This document shows, piece by piece, positions 1 through 12,115 of a DNA stretch of 64,000 nt. Origin of the DNA: Elgaria multicarinata webbii (taxonomy: Eukaryota > Chordata > Lepidosauria > Squamata > Anguidae). Numbering within the stretch: position 1 is the first letter of the stretch; every line of letters starts with the position of its first letter. The notes beneath the pieces are model-generated. The model saw only the letters and a list, made by a program, of their open reading frames with translations, did not search any database and was not told where the DNA came from. A program made the position numbers and the translations under genes. The DNA is taken from positions 126,083,681 through 126,147,680 of the forward strand of contig NC_086172.1 of assembly GCF_023053635.1 (NCBI RefSeq), read 5' to 3'.

Positions 1-899
1 CCCCCACGGTTTCTTTCTCCATGAGTGAAGAATGAATGAATGGGGCCACCAATCCCCTGCGCTGGCAAACTGCCCAACTCACTATTGATCAATTCGTTCA
101 TGCGGGAGGAGGGGAGGAGTCATCAGTGGAGATAAGAGCACAGAAAAGAAGAGATGGACAATGACTGAGACGTCAGAACAGCACCTTGACTATGAGTAAA
201 CAGCTCAATACATGCAAGCTTGTCTAAACGGAATGACTTCATTTTCTCTTCTGCTAAGCCTACAACTTTATTGGAATGAGGACTTAGCCGACAGCATCAC
301 GACACTTGTCCAAATGGGGATGCTGCTGTTTAAATATCTATCAGGAGTGACTAAGATTTCTCATCAGTTTCCTGAACAGACAATAAAAGTCTGCATTTCT
401 AATAGTAATGTGCTGCAACAAAGAGATGCTTTGGAAGCTGGTTACTGTACTCTTACCTCTGTGGAGAAAATGAGATACCCAAAGGCTGTATTCTTACTTG
501 ATTGTAGGGCTTTTGAGTTTCCCAAACTGGAAAAAAAAAAGCATTTATTTTGCTTGCTGAAGGCAGAAAACGGGAAATCGGTGGTATTTTGGGGGAAATC
601 GATACAATTACAGTAGTGGTGATGGGACAATTTGGGGAGAGCATTCATGGTACAGTGCTTTTATCAGTGGATATTGGTGGCTCTGATGTCAGTGGGGCAG
701 TGAATCCGCTCCAGGTTTCTGCCTGAAACCTGGAGCAGATTCACCACCCTACAGATCATCAAAGCCACCAACCTCCACTGATTTCTAGGAGATGTTCATC
801 TCCGCATCAGCACATCTCAACTAATATTAAGAACATAAGAGCCAGGCTGGATCTGACCAAAGGTCCGTCTAGTCCAGCACTCTGTTTAGTGGATTGCAG
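1..899. other. Left flank, no gene recognised
   Basis: I see no recognisable gene here. An open stretch on the plus strand at 212-616 (134 codons) has no domain or motif I know and ordinary non-coding composition. Positions about 826-890 resemble the 3' part of a CR1-type repeat common in lizards (the phrase around 'tctgaccaaaggtccgtctagtccagcactctgt'-type sequence, seen again at 62540-62905). The rest is unassigned single-copy-looking DNA left of the ADAM array. Confidence 0.5.
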
Positions 900-1099
900 C
901 TAGTTCAATATATGAGGGGTGGGTAGATGAAGGGTCTGCATGCTTTCTCACAAAAACACACCCTATCCATTCATTCACTTTCACACACACTGTTTGTGAA
1001 CGGCTGGCTGGAGCATGTGTACATGCACAAGAATAGATTCACATGCACCCTCAGCCCCCATCCAAACTGAACAATGGGGACGGGGTGTGTGGTGTTTCA
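900..1099. repeat. Truncated A segment at the left edge of the array
   Basis: This stretch matches an internal part of the A segment (compare about 1720-1900 in unit 1) and stops abruptly at about 1099, where it joins D-type sequence through short 'cagttcaat' repeats. It is the remnant of a further unit to the left, so the array once extended beyond, or was trimmed at, this edge. Confidence 0.7.
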
Positions 1100-1625
1100 G
1101 TTCAATTCAGTTCAATCTATTTCAGTTCAATATTTAGATTGTCCCTTTCTAACCCTTTGTGGAATTTATATACTGCTACATATAGAAAAAATTCACCATA
1201 GGGACCAGTCCTATGGCTCCTAGACAGTATTTGGGGAGGGGGGGAACAGGATTTTTCAAATTCCTGGATCAGAGGTGGGAGGGAGCACTCCAACCTCAGA
1301 CTCAAGCATCTGAATTCCCTTCCGCCTTGCAGCTAGCATGGAGGGGACCATGCTGGCTCCCTCTCTCAAGTCACAAAAGCAACCTGAGAGAGGAGCGAAA
1401 GGAGGGCAGTTTGTGGGCAGGGAGGGGACCTCCAGTCTCCCCAGCCTCCTTCCCAACTGCTCTGCAGAGCCCCAGCTAGATGGGCGAAAATGGCTGTTTA
1501 GCAAAAATGCTAAGCAGGAGGAGCACAAACCGGAAGCTCTGAGCTGGAAGCCTGTCAGTCTCGGAGTTCAAAGGCTAGTGGGCATCTTGATAGGTATGCT
1601 ACAGATGTCAGGTATGCTTTATTGT

Positions 1626-1706
1626 GGATTCCTGCATTGAGCAGGGGGTTGGACACGATGGCCTTAAAGGCCCCTTCCAACTCTACTATTCTATGATTCT
1701 AGGATT
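1626..1706 (+). repeat. CR1 3' tail inside the A segment
   Basis: The sequence ends in 'tattctatgattct', the tail typical of CR1 LINEs, preceded by the usual 'ggccttaaaggcccc' context. The same piece occurs at about 14110-14190, 26495-26575 and 34485-34555, and is truncated at about 40654-40690, so it was in the ancestral unit before the array expanded. Confidence 0.75.
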
Positions 1707-2645
1707 GCACCCTTCATCACTGCAAGGGTGTATGAGAGGTGTGCATGCTTTCACACAAACACACACCCTCTCCATCCATTCACTTTCACACACACTGTTT
1801 GCAAACGGCTGGCTCGAGCATGTGTACATGCACAAGAATAGATTCACATGCACCCTCAGCCCCCATCCAAACTGAACAATGGGACGGGGTGTGTGGTGTT
1901 TGTAGACTCTTCCTGCTCAACCCATTGGTGGGGAATGGACTTCAGCTAAAGACTTCATTTATCTGGAATGCAGCCCCATTCCCCCAAGGCTCAGCTGTTC
2001 CCTGCTGAAGCTCAGCGGTGTGTATGGGTCGGAGGAGACTTTGCAGGAAAAATTTCCAAAGCATTATATCAATGGGGAGAGGGCTAAACGTCACCTTTCC
2101 CAGGGTCCCCCACGCTACACAGCTGCTGAGTAATAGGAGAAGAAGACTGCAGCCACACCACTTTTGCCAACTGCAGGAGGAAATGCCACTGATCACATCA
2201 ACAAAGAAACTGGACTGGAAGCGGCCTGGGAATAGAGCATTGCCCACCTGTGAACACTATTGTCTCCATCAGTCATGTAAGCAACGCTAAGCAGGAAGCT
2301 AGCCTAACCTCACTGGGGAGCACTGTGTGTGTGGGGGCACTAATGATAAAGTCATCAGTATCATTGCTGAAAGACATCAAGCTAGAATAGTGTGAATTCA
2401 CTACTTACCATAACTAGGTAGCACTAGGGAACAGTGTCGCAGTGCGAATGTTTACGCTGCTGTTTCCAGAGCTATGGGGTTCTGTTTGAGACAGGGCCTT
2501 TACTCAAGGTGTGTTATCTTCCCTTTCAAAGGACAGATTACCCCCCACCCCTGGTGAGAGAGATGGAGAGATCCCGGTAGGTTAAATTATAAGGTCAGCC
2601 AGAAAATATAGGAAAATATTTCGCTCTTGTGGATAAACTGAAGAT

Positions 2646-2651
2646 TTTATT
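2646..2651 (-). promoter_or_regulatory. Polyadenylation signal, ADAM copy 1
   Basis: AATAAA on the minus strand, about 106 bases after the stop codon of ADAM copy 1. The same site is kept at the same distance in the other copies. Confidence 0.7.
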
Positions 2652-2756
2652 GTGAAATAAAAGCAACTGGAAACCAGTTTAAATAACATCAATTCAAAAT
2701 TTCAATAAATGATTTACATCAAACTCTGCATTATTCTCCCCATATATTTGGGATAC

Positions 2757-4952
2757 TTAATCAGTTGTTCTCTGGGGATTTCCTTCCTCTGTTGTTTTTA
2801 TAGGAGAGATTCTGGAACTCAGCCTTTTAAACTGGTGCTTCAGCACACTCCTATAATATACACCCAGGCCAAGAGCTAAAGTGGCAGCAAAAAGGACAGA
2901 TACAGTTCCTACAATAATTTGTGGAATGACAACGCTCCTTTGCTCGAAACCAGGTCCACTGTCAATGCTACCACCGTAGCCTTCCATAAGACAGTCAGGA
3001 GGCGCCCACTCATAATCGCAATGGCACTGTTTGCGGTTGTTGCATATTCCCCGATTATGGCACTTTGTGGCATTACAATCATAGTTCAAGAGGGACACGG
3101 ACACACATTTCCTCTTAATGCACATCATGTCAGTGCCGCAAGGAGTTCCATCTATCACTGCCCCAATATCAGCAATCTCCATTCCGCTGTGGTAGTCTAT
3201 ACTCCAGCATTTTGTATTGCCAACAGGTGTTTGGATTATGGTACTGTGGTCCTCCAAAGAAGGTAAGCTATGCACATTTTCACACTGGATTCGGCCACAC
3301 AGGATATTCTTTTTACGACATTTCTTAAAGGCTCCATGTCTAAGGCGACAGTTGCCAAAGCGGTCACCTTGAGAATTCAGTACTCTGAAACAATTCTCTG
3401 AAGCAACTGTTGCTTGATTGCCAAAGATGGCTTTGCACTGCTCGCTGTGGGTAGTACACACCCTATGATAACAATATCCACTAGCACTGCATGGGGTACC
3501 ATCTTGCACATAAAGGTCTTCAGGGCACCATGCTGAAGTCCCATTGCAGAACTCAGGGAGATCACAGGCGCTAGTCCTCCCTCTGCAACGGTCTCGGTGT
3601 GAACGATAAAGGCAATGGCGGCAACACTGTCCAATATTACATTCAGCACCTGGACGCAACTTACAATTAGATAGGCAACATAGATCCAAATCACACTCAG
3701 CTTTTGAACCACAGTCACATTGCTCGCCCTTTTCCACTACTTTGTTGCCACAGAATTTCATTTTATACATTTCATTGGGGTTTGGTGGAATTAACAAGCA
3801 ACGAAAGTTCCTTTTTTTGAAGTAATCAGAATAACTGCAATTGCTAAACTTATCTGTGTTTGCTTCAAATTTAGCCATAATGCAGTCTTTTTTCTCACAA
3901 TGACAGTATTTACCATCATGTCTCATTCAAAGCATATGTCCCAATTCATGGGCAAATATGTAAGAAAACAGGAACAAACTGGAAGTCACATATGATCCAA
4001 CAGAAGCTCCATAATCGTTATCACAAATTGCTCCTAAGTATGCCAAGCCAAGGTTATCTGGAAATGTTTTATATATAAATAAGTGACCAGCATCATTGTT
4101 TAGCCGTGGAAGTAATGAAATTTTCCTCCAATGACAGAAAGAATTAAGTGTGACCACCATGCTGTCATTGATTTCTATGAGGTTCTTTGCTGACCAGATC
4201 TCCAGACCAGCCACAGATATCTGAAGAGAAAGTGGCTCATAAAATGAATTTGCAGTATGGATGACATTCAGAACTTGTGTAGCAGTATAAGTTTCATTTC
4301 TGCCAAACTGCACATATCGCTCATGTTCTACCACAACGGCCACCTTGACATACCTGGTATGTGACCACCAGTCTCTTCTGGAAGCCCTTCTGTCCACTAC
4401 ATTCTCTGTTTTCTGGATCACGGTGTCTTGAAGACTTTGCTCTTCCTCCGTTAGCCCACATCTCAGACGGACGGCGCCCGTCTTCTCTTCCAACCGATAC
4501 ACCACATGTTGAAAAGTCAGAGATGCCTGGACAGGTTCAATTTCATAGGTCTCATTTTCTAATCGAAGCAGACCCCTGAGTCCCCCTGAGCAAGTGCTGA
4601 GAGTGACCAAAGAGGAAGGCGTTCCTTCTACAGAACCAAGGTAGAAACAGTCATCCCTGATAAATGGGTAGTCCACCTGGAGTTCCCCCTCTGTATTATA
4701 GGTGAAGACAGGGAAGTGTTTAGGGATGAATCCCTTCTTCTGCCTGAGGTGCACCATGTGGCCCTTCCCCTCGACGTGTACCAGATAGTTGACATGATGA
4801 GGCTCCTGTTGTCCATACCTGGGGGTCAGTTTCCTTGGGATGGTCACTTCATAAGAGGCATACCTAAACCCCTGAGGTGGTATCTGACCTGCAGTTTCAT
4901 TCATGACATTCCATAAGATGAGCATCAGCAGCCTGGTAGAAATGTTCTCCAT
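2757..4952 (-). pseudogene. ADAM20/21-like metalloprotease-disintegrin, copy 1, one in-frame stop
   Basis: This is a single-exon ADAM copy read from 4952 to 2757, collinear over its whole length with the intact copies (signal peptide, prodomain with cysteine switch LRCGL, metalloprotease, disintegrin, cysteine-rich, EGF, membrane span, tail). The only disabling change I see is a TGA at 3927-3929. It stands where the other copies have the glycine codon between HELGH-L-L and MRHD, so it cuts the zinc-binding motif HExxHxxGxxH before its third histidine. Everything after it is open for 389 codons and would encode the remaining MRHD, disintegrin and C-terminal parts. The product, if made, would lack a working active site and membrane anchor. 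It could be a young pseudogene, a polymorphic null allele or an assembly error. The disintegrin loop is nearly the same as in copy 6. Confidence 0.9.
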
Positions 4953-5092
4953 TTCCTCTCATAGAAGGCATCTACCAGAGCACCCTACACAGTCTCCTTA
5001 TCTAGGACATCAAAAACCCCTGAAGCTGCTGGTTCCAGCTAGGCCTAAAGGAGGATTGGAAGGGGGCTTCACTGAGATAAAGAATGAAGGTT

Positions 5093-5120
5093 GTCTCCAT
5101 AACAACAGTCAATACAGTTA
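5093..5120 (-). promoter_or_regulatory. X-box-like and MYB-like motif pair upstream of ADAM copy 1
   Basis: On the minus strand, 141-154 bases before the ATG, the sequence GTTGTTATGGAGAC resembles the RFX X-box (GTTGCCATGGNAAC type). TAACTG, a MYB core, lies 8 bases further upstream. Both are kept in all four intact copies at the same spacing. RFX2 and A-MYB drive many spermatid and spermatocyte genes, which would fit testis-type ADAMs. Binding is inferred from sequence only. Confidence 0.4.
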
Positions 5121-5610
5121 TCTTTAGAATGGGGTGGAGCTTGGAGGATCAAGGATGGAATAGAATGAGGAAAGCAGGGCAGCAGATGGATAGGAAGGAA
5201 AAGATGGCTGAAGGGTGGTTGCTGGAAGGGCTACAGGAAGAAGAGTTACATGTGCCATGAACTTGAGGGCCAAGGATCGGGGAAATGAAAGATAATCAAG
5301 GAATCCGACATCACAGTAATGGAAGGGGTGTGCCACCATCTCCTGAGGGTTTGATACTTGATATACTGGAAGGATTGTTTGCAGAATCCAAGCTGCAAAT
5401 CTTTGTTTGGATACTGCAGTGCCCTTGTTGGGTTGTCCAGAGCAGACAAAAAGTCTTGGAGTGGATCGGAAGGGCGGGGTTCGATCTTTGTAGAAAGCGA
5501 GAGCCCTTCTGACATCTAATGAGTGGAGTTGTCTTTCTAGGTCGGATGTCAGATTTGGGAAGAAAACCGGCAGGGCGATCTGTTCATTGCCGTGGAAGTC
5601 GAATGCTACC

Positions 5611-5850
5611 TTAACACTTTAACACTTGATTTTAACTTAAATTTAAATTTTACTGTTTTAACTTTGTATTTTAATCTTATATCAATTTTGCTGCGTGGTT
5701 TTATCCTGGTTGTGCTTTTTATACTGTATTTTGTATTTGTGCTTTTAACCTGTTGGTTGTTTTATTATGGTTTTAATATTTGTGAACCGCCCAGAGAGCT
5801 TTGGCTATTGGGCGGTATAAAAATGTAATAAATAAATAAATAAATAAATA
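5611..5850 (+). mobile_element. L2 LINE 3' tail nested in the DIRS-like element
   Basis: The sequence ends with the L2 signature 'attgggcggtataaaaatg' followed by an (aata)n tail. It matches the 3' end of the L2 copy at 46979-48071. A short direct repeat 'tacc' flanks it (5607-5610 and 5849-5852). It is heavily 5' truncated and carries no coding sequence. Confidence 0.8.
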
Positions 5851-8800
5851 CCGTAGGGAGGAAGGAAATGTTTGGACAGAGCGAAACGGATTCCTTGTGG
5901 AAAATCAGATAAGGCTGGTCCACTCTAAGGTCTGATAGTTCACTGACTCCTAGCGGATGTGATGGCTACCAGGAATGCGACTTTCTAGGAAAGAAGTTGT
6001 AGCTTGCATGTAGCCATAGGCTCAAAGAGCTTAGCCATGAGAGCCTTTAGTACCAGTGGAAGGTCCCATGTTGGTGCCTGAGGCCTGAGAGGTGGCACGA
6101 GGTTGTTTAGACCTCTAAGGAAGGCTCTTGCCATCAGATGGCAGAACATGGTGTAACCCTTGGAGGTTGGTCGCAAGTTCGATATGGCTGCGAGGTAGAC
6201 CTTAATGGAGTAGGGTTTGAGTCCTTTATCGAACAGGTTCGACAAGAACTGGAGTTCTTGTTCATACAACGGATATGGGACTGTTGTACGGGTCAAGTCC
6301 GTTGTCGGTTGTGTACTGAAGGAAGGACACCCACTTGGTGGAGTAAGAATGTCTGGTGGATGGTCTTTTAGATGCGTCTAGTATTCTTTGAACTCGGCTT
6401 GGAATTTGTGGGCACGTTGAGGTCGGTGTATTCTCCAAGCTGTGAGCTTTAGGGTTTGCAGGTCCGGGTGGTGTGCTCTGCCTGAGCTGTGTGATATGAG
6501 GTTGTGGTGCAGGGGGAGATGGAAATACTGCCCCTGTGAGAGTCGGGGGAGTGCGTGGAACCACGTCTGCCGTGACCACCGTAGTGCTATAAGGATTGCA
6601 TTCGTCTGTTCCCTGGAGATTTTGGCGATCGCTTTGGGAATGGTGGAAACAGGTAGAACAGGGCTCCTGACCAATGGATGGCAAACACATCTCCTAGAGA
6701 TGTTTTGCCTCCACCCCGGAAGTAGAAGGCTGGGCAGGCTGCATTCTGTGGGGACGCAAAGAGGTCCACCATGGGCTGTCCCCATTTGTGGAAGATGGCT
6801 TGATGGATGCGAGGCGCAAGTTCCCATTCGTGGGACGTTTGGTTGGAGCGACTCAACGCATCCACTAGCGTCTTGGAGACACCTGCAATGTGCACAGCCG
6901 TAAGACGGATGTTCCTGGGGATCATCCAAGTAAATAACTGGATCGTGAGGTTGACAAGGTGGGGAGAGTGTGTGCCCCCTTGTTTGTTCAGGTGCCACAA
7001 AACAGACGTGTTGTCCATGAGAATTTGGACATGATGACCGGCAATGTCTGGTTCGAATGCTACCAATGCTTTCCATACTGCCAAGAGTCCCAGCATACTG
7101 ATATGGTGGTGCTTCTCTAATGGTGACCATAACCCTTGGGCTTGGAGGGGTCTGCAGTGCGCCCCCCCCATCCCTTTAGAGATGCATCTGTTGTTATGGT
7201 CTTGCAGTATGGGAGCGGCTAAAATGGTATACCTTGAGTGAGGTTGTTGAGATCCATCCACCACAGCAGGGATAGCACTATTTTGGGTGGTATGCGTATT
7301 CAAATGCAATGGCCGTCAGATTCGAAGTTGAAGACTTTCACCAGCCAGAGTTGTAAAGGACTTATCTTGAGCCTGGCCCACTCCACAACCGTGACCGTCG
7401 CTGCCATGTGGCCAAGCAGTTTTTGGACGGTGTGGGCTGTAGTGCTCCTTTTGTTGAATAAGGAGGTGGCCATCGTAAAACAAGTTTGAGGGCCCTGTCT
7501 TGAGAGAGGGAGGCTCTGCCGATGTGTGCATCGAGCCTCGCTCCAATGAATTGGATTGTCTGGGAGAGCTGTAGGTTGGACTTCACAGTGTTGATGCAAA
7601 GGCCTAGTGTGTTGAGATGAAGGGTGCGGAGCACAGCAGAGTGCAGTGTCTTTTCGTCGGATGCGACGATTAGCCAGTCGTCCAAGTAAGGGTATAATTC
7701 TAGGCCGTTGGTATGGAGGAAGGCACACCCTGGTGCCATGCATTTTGTGAAGACCCTAGGGGCGGACGAAAGGCTGAATGGGAGTACACGGAATTGCAGG
7801 GTTTCAGTGCCGATTGCAAAGCGGAGGTACTTGCGGTAGGTTGGGTGGATGTGGATATGGAAGTGCACGTCCTGGACATCCACTGACACGAACCAGGTGC
7901 CTTGGCGGAGGAGCGGGAGTATCATTCCGAGTGTGTTCATTCTGAACTTCTTAGTGGTAATGAAGTTGTTTAGGGGGTGAAGGTCCAAGATTGGACGGAG
8001 TGCCCATCATGTTTGGGAACGGTGAAGTGGCGGGAGAAGAACCCATTGGAAGATGGGTTGGTGGTGACCCGCTCTATGGCTCCCTTTCGAAGGAGAGTGG
8101 TGGTCTCTGCTAGGAGTGTCTGGTTCGGGGATGTGGTCTTTATGAACCCAAGTGGTGGAAGGGAAAGGAATTCGATTCGGTAGCTGTGTGCTACAATGTC
8201 GAGAACCCAAGAGTCTGTTGTGATGTTGGCCCAGGCATGTTGGAATTTGGAAAGCCTGTTGCCGAATGTGGCTGGCACCTCGAGGTGGCTGTCAAAGGCG
8301 GCGCCTAGGAGGTGGCTTGGTGCAGCCGCGTGACGGATGTGACTTGGGAGGCTGATATTACTTCGTTTGTTGCTGTGGTTGGTATCGTGGGACACAATCA
8401 GAATATTGTTTATTGTAGTATGGGTTTTGTGGTCGAAACCATCTTTGCACCTTGGATGCTGACTGCAGCTGCTGTTGGCCTGTGCTCATCTTCTTTGCTG
8501 TGGATCGAGCCTTCTGGACTGAGTCCATTTGGTCATCCCTTTTGGCATTAAAGAGACCCTCTCCGTCCAATGGGAGGTCTTCTATTCTGGTTCTGGCTTC
8601 TGGGGTCAGTCCAGATGAACGTAGCCATGCATGGCATCTGAGGTTTATGGCGCCGACCATTGATTTTGCATGGCAGTTGGTCTGGTGTCGGGCCGTCTTC
8701 ATTTGGTGGCGTGCCAGCTTTACGGCTTCTGTTTGGAAGACCCTAGCCAGCTCTCTATGGTCATCTGGGAGGTGATCGCAAAGTGGACCTGCTTTGTCCC

Positions 8801-10696
8801 AGAGGAAAAGCTGGTACTTGGACATCATGGCTTCATAATTGGAGACCTTGAGGCCGAGTGATGCTGTTGAGCAAAGCTTTCTTCCCAGAGCATCCACCTT
8901 GTGACCCTCTTGGTTGACCAGGGAGCTGTGGTGCTTGAGAGTTTTCCCCTGCGCCAATTCAACAATAACGGAGTTTGGGCGCAGGTGCGAGGAGAGGAAA
9001 GCTAAGTCCTTTTCCTGCAGTCGGTGCATGGACTCAAGGCGCTTAGATGTTGGGGGCATCGTGGAGGTTCTGCTCCATGCCTGGTGAACAGTTTGTAACA
9101 GCTTTGGTAGGAACGGAACAGAGACTGGAAGGGTGGAGTCGGTATAGATTGCATCATATACGGGATCTTTTATTTGCTCGACTTGTTGTTGAACCTCAAT
9201 ACTGAGGCTTTGATCCTTTCAGAGGACTTGGTCAGAGAATATGCCAAGCTCCTCTGAAGGGGAAGTTCTGCCTTTAGGAGCTACCGTGTCCTCTGGTGAG
9301 GGTATGGATGGATGGAGGAGGCAATAACACCGAGGGAAGAGTCAGATTCATAATCCTCGGGTGAAGTATGTCTGGTGGTCGAGAGTGGAGCCAGCTGAGT
9401 ATCTGGCGGAGGAAGTGGGAGTGGTTGGATTCAAAACGGTGAATGGTGCTCAGTATGTGGAATCCTCAGAGACACTCCCCTTGGTGGTACAGGGGGGCGG
9501 TGTTGGTTGGCGTGGCCGTGGTTGAGGAGACATGGGATCGTAATACAGATCGCAGTAGCGGGGACTTGGCCAGTCTGCGTGGTCTCTCCAGTAGTCGAAA
9601 TAGTACCTGCTAGGTGGTTGGTAGCGTTCGTAAAACCGGTCCCAGTCCCTGTGGGGCGATCTGGAGCGGGTATAGCAACTCTGGTGCTCCGGATGCGGGT
9701 ATGGTTCTCTCCTTCTGTCCCTTGGGTGGGAATGAGAGGGTGAATGGCTGCTGGTGCCGTGGCTGCGGGCCGGTGGCAGACATCGATGGTGTCGACGAGC
9801 TGATTCAGCGGGATTGGTCGGTCCGGAGATAGGTCTCAGGAACAATCGCTCGGAATGAGAGGCTGTACCAACGGTGAAAACTCCCTGATTTCTCCCTCTG
9901 ATGCTGTTGAAATTGGTTCAATGACCAATAGTTGCAGAGGGGACCGCACCAGTACTCAAATAGGGGAATCGAGTAGAGGGGGAAGTGGTGGCGTTATTAC
10001 AAGAGCAAGATGTTTAGTCTTCTCTTTTTTCTTCTTTGACTGAGCCTCCTTAGTCTTGGGCTTTTTACCCCTCTAAGCGAGCTTCTTTGCTGCCGTTGGG
10101 GCTACAGAACCCCCTGAGGATAGAAGAGTTCCAGGCAGGTTCTGCAAGAAGAAGGCAGATGATTCATCAACAGACGCTAGGCATGTGCTCCGCTCCGATT
10201 AGAAGCACAGAAGCAGGAGCGAATTGGCCTGCTCCGCCTTGCCCAGAGGCGGAGTAGAAGCGGACCGCGGACCCCTAGAAGCAAGGCGAAGAGAAGCGCC
10301 CATTTTCAGAGCTCTCCGGTTTCCGCGTTCCGCTTCTATCGCCATCTTGAAACATTTCGCCCATAGGATTGCATTGCGGAAAAGAAAGGGGGATAACTGT
10401 GTTGTTTTTGAAGCTATCTTTCTAAAAATTCTTGTGCTTGGAAAGTCGTGGATGGGGTCATTTTGAGACTACTCTCAGCTCTCTGCGTGGTGCGGGTCAT
10501 GTGCTAGATTTTTTTAAAAAACCGGCGGGAAATACCTTTTTCGAAGGGCTGAGGGGCAGAGTCAACTCCCGGTCATGATCACATGATCCCAAAGTTGGAG
10601 GAGGGGATAGGCAAAATGGGTAACTTGGGATTCTGGGAACTTCTCTTTCTTAGTCTGAACGGACTTTTCCCAGTGTTTTTTAAAACAGTAGCCCCA

Positions 10697-10950
10697 CCAA
10701 ATGCACAAACACAACCTGTGAAATCATATACTAAGCCAATAATAAGAGATAGAAACACAGCACTGCTACCCACCCTAACTTTGGGGAACAACTGAAAAGA
10801 TGTGGTGCAAGGGGATGAGTTCCCCAAATGCACAAACACAACCTGTGAAATCATATACTAAGCTAATAATAAGAGATAGAAACACAGCACTGCTACCCAC
10901 CCTAACTTTGGGGAACAACTGAAAAGATGTGGTGCAAGGGGATGAGTTCC
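10697..10950. repeat. 127-bp tandem duplication inside hAT-1
   Basis: Two adjacent, nearly identical copies start at 10697 and 10824 (both begin 'ccaaatgcacaaac'), the second ending at 10950. No equivalent is present at the corresponding place in the larger hAT-2 copy. Confidence 0.85.
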
Positions 10951-11579
10951 CCTAGGGCATCCCATGTGGACGTGCCCTCACTCTCTCCTGTACTTGGAGG
11001 GCCATCAGAGCCTTCCAAAGAGAGTAACCCGGTGGAGCAATGCCTATCATGAGTTGAAGTGAGAGTTCCACTTTTCAGAGCTCTCGTGGTGGAGCAATGG
11101 CTTTCATGAGTTGAACTGACAGCCTTGCTTCTTAAAAGACTGGTTGACCAGTCAAATTGGCAGCTGCTGCTTGACCCCTCCCCTGGGCACGTCCCCCTAT
11201 TGCTGGTAAAAGATAGATATAGCCTTTTTTTAAAAGTTCTTCTTGTTGTTTATTCAGCAACACTGCTGCTTTTAATTCCACCCCTCCTTTGTTTATTTAT
11301 TGATTTATTCCATTTTATATGCATTACTGGCTTATCCTTGGCTCACTTCCTTATGCCCCCAGAAATGTCTGCTGCCTGCCTGCCTGCCTTCCCCCTCTCC
11401 TCTCCTGCCCGCCTCGCAGGGATGTTGTGTGTGTCTGGCTTTGACTCAGGGGAGAAGTCCTTCCTGCACTCACTTGGAGTTTTGGAAGATCCAAATCCAT
11501 TTTTCAAGTGTGGAAGAAGATTCATATTAGGTTAATGATCTCTACTCCCCAATTCATGGCATGTTGGGATTTCCGTTGA

Positions 11580-12115
11580 AATGGCCCCATTGAGATGTCT
11601 GCAGGTTTAAGCCCCGCCAAAAAACAGGGGATGATGGGACTGCCTTGAGTCTGGGTGTGCGTGTGTATCCCTGGATAAGCTATCATGGTGGTGTGTTTGA
11701 GATTTTTAACATGCAAATTGACGGAGCTATCGAAAGGGGTGTGAATGGGGTGTTGGATTTTCATAAATTCCCCAAAAATCAGGGGATGATGGGACTGCCT
11801 TGAGTCTTGGCGTGCATCTGTATCCCTGGATAAGCTATCATGGTGGCAAGTTTGAGATTTTTAACATGCAAATTGACGGAGCTATCGAAAGGAGTGTGAA
11901 TGGGGTGTTGGATTTTCATAAATTCCCCAAAAATCAGGGGATGATGGGACTGCCTTGAGTCTTGGCATGCATCTGTATCCCTGGATAAGCTATCATGGTG
12001 GTGAGTTTGAGATTTTTAACGTGCAAATTGACGGAGCTATTGAAAGGGGTGTGAATGGGGTGCCCGATTTTCATAAATTCCCCAAAATTCAGGGGATGAT
12101 GGGATTGCCTGGAGT
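11580..12115. repeat. 155-bp tandem repeat inside hAT-1
   Basis: The marker 'aggggatgatggga' recurs at 11626, 11781, 11936 and 12091, exactly 155 bases apart each time. Each repeat contains 'gacggagctat' and 'gtgtgaatgggg'. The same repeat family fills 30110-30810 of hAT-2 in reverse orientation with five registers. Such subterminal repeats are a plausible transposase-binding array in hAT elements, but that is inference. Confidence 0.88.

Noticed and set aside
212-616. 134-codon open frame at the left edge
   Set aside because: No homology is recognised, there is a low-complexity lysine run, and no supporting splice or promoter context.
1256-1528. A 90-codon open frame on the minus strand repeated in the A segment of several units
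   Set aside because: Its conservation follows from the near identity of the units. The sequence has no domain, no Kozak-like start of note and is matched by equally long open frames on the other strand.
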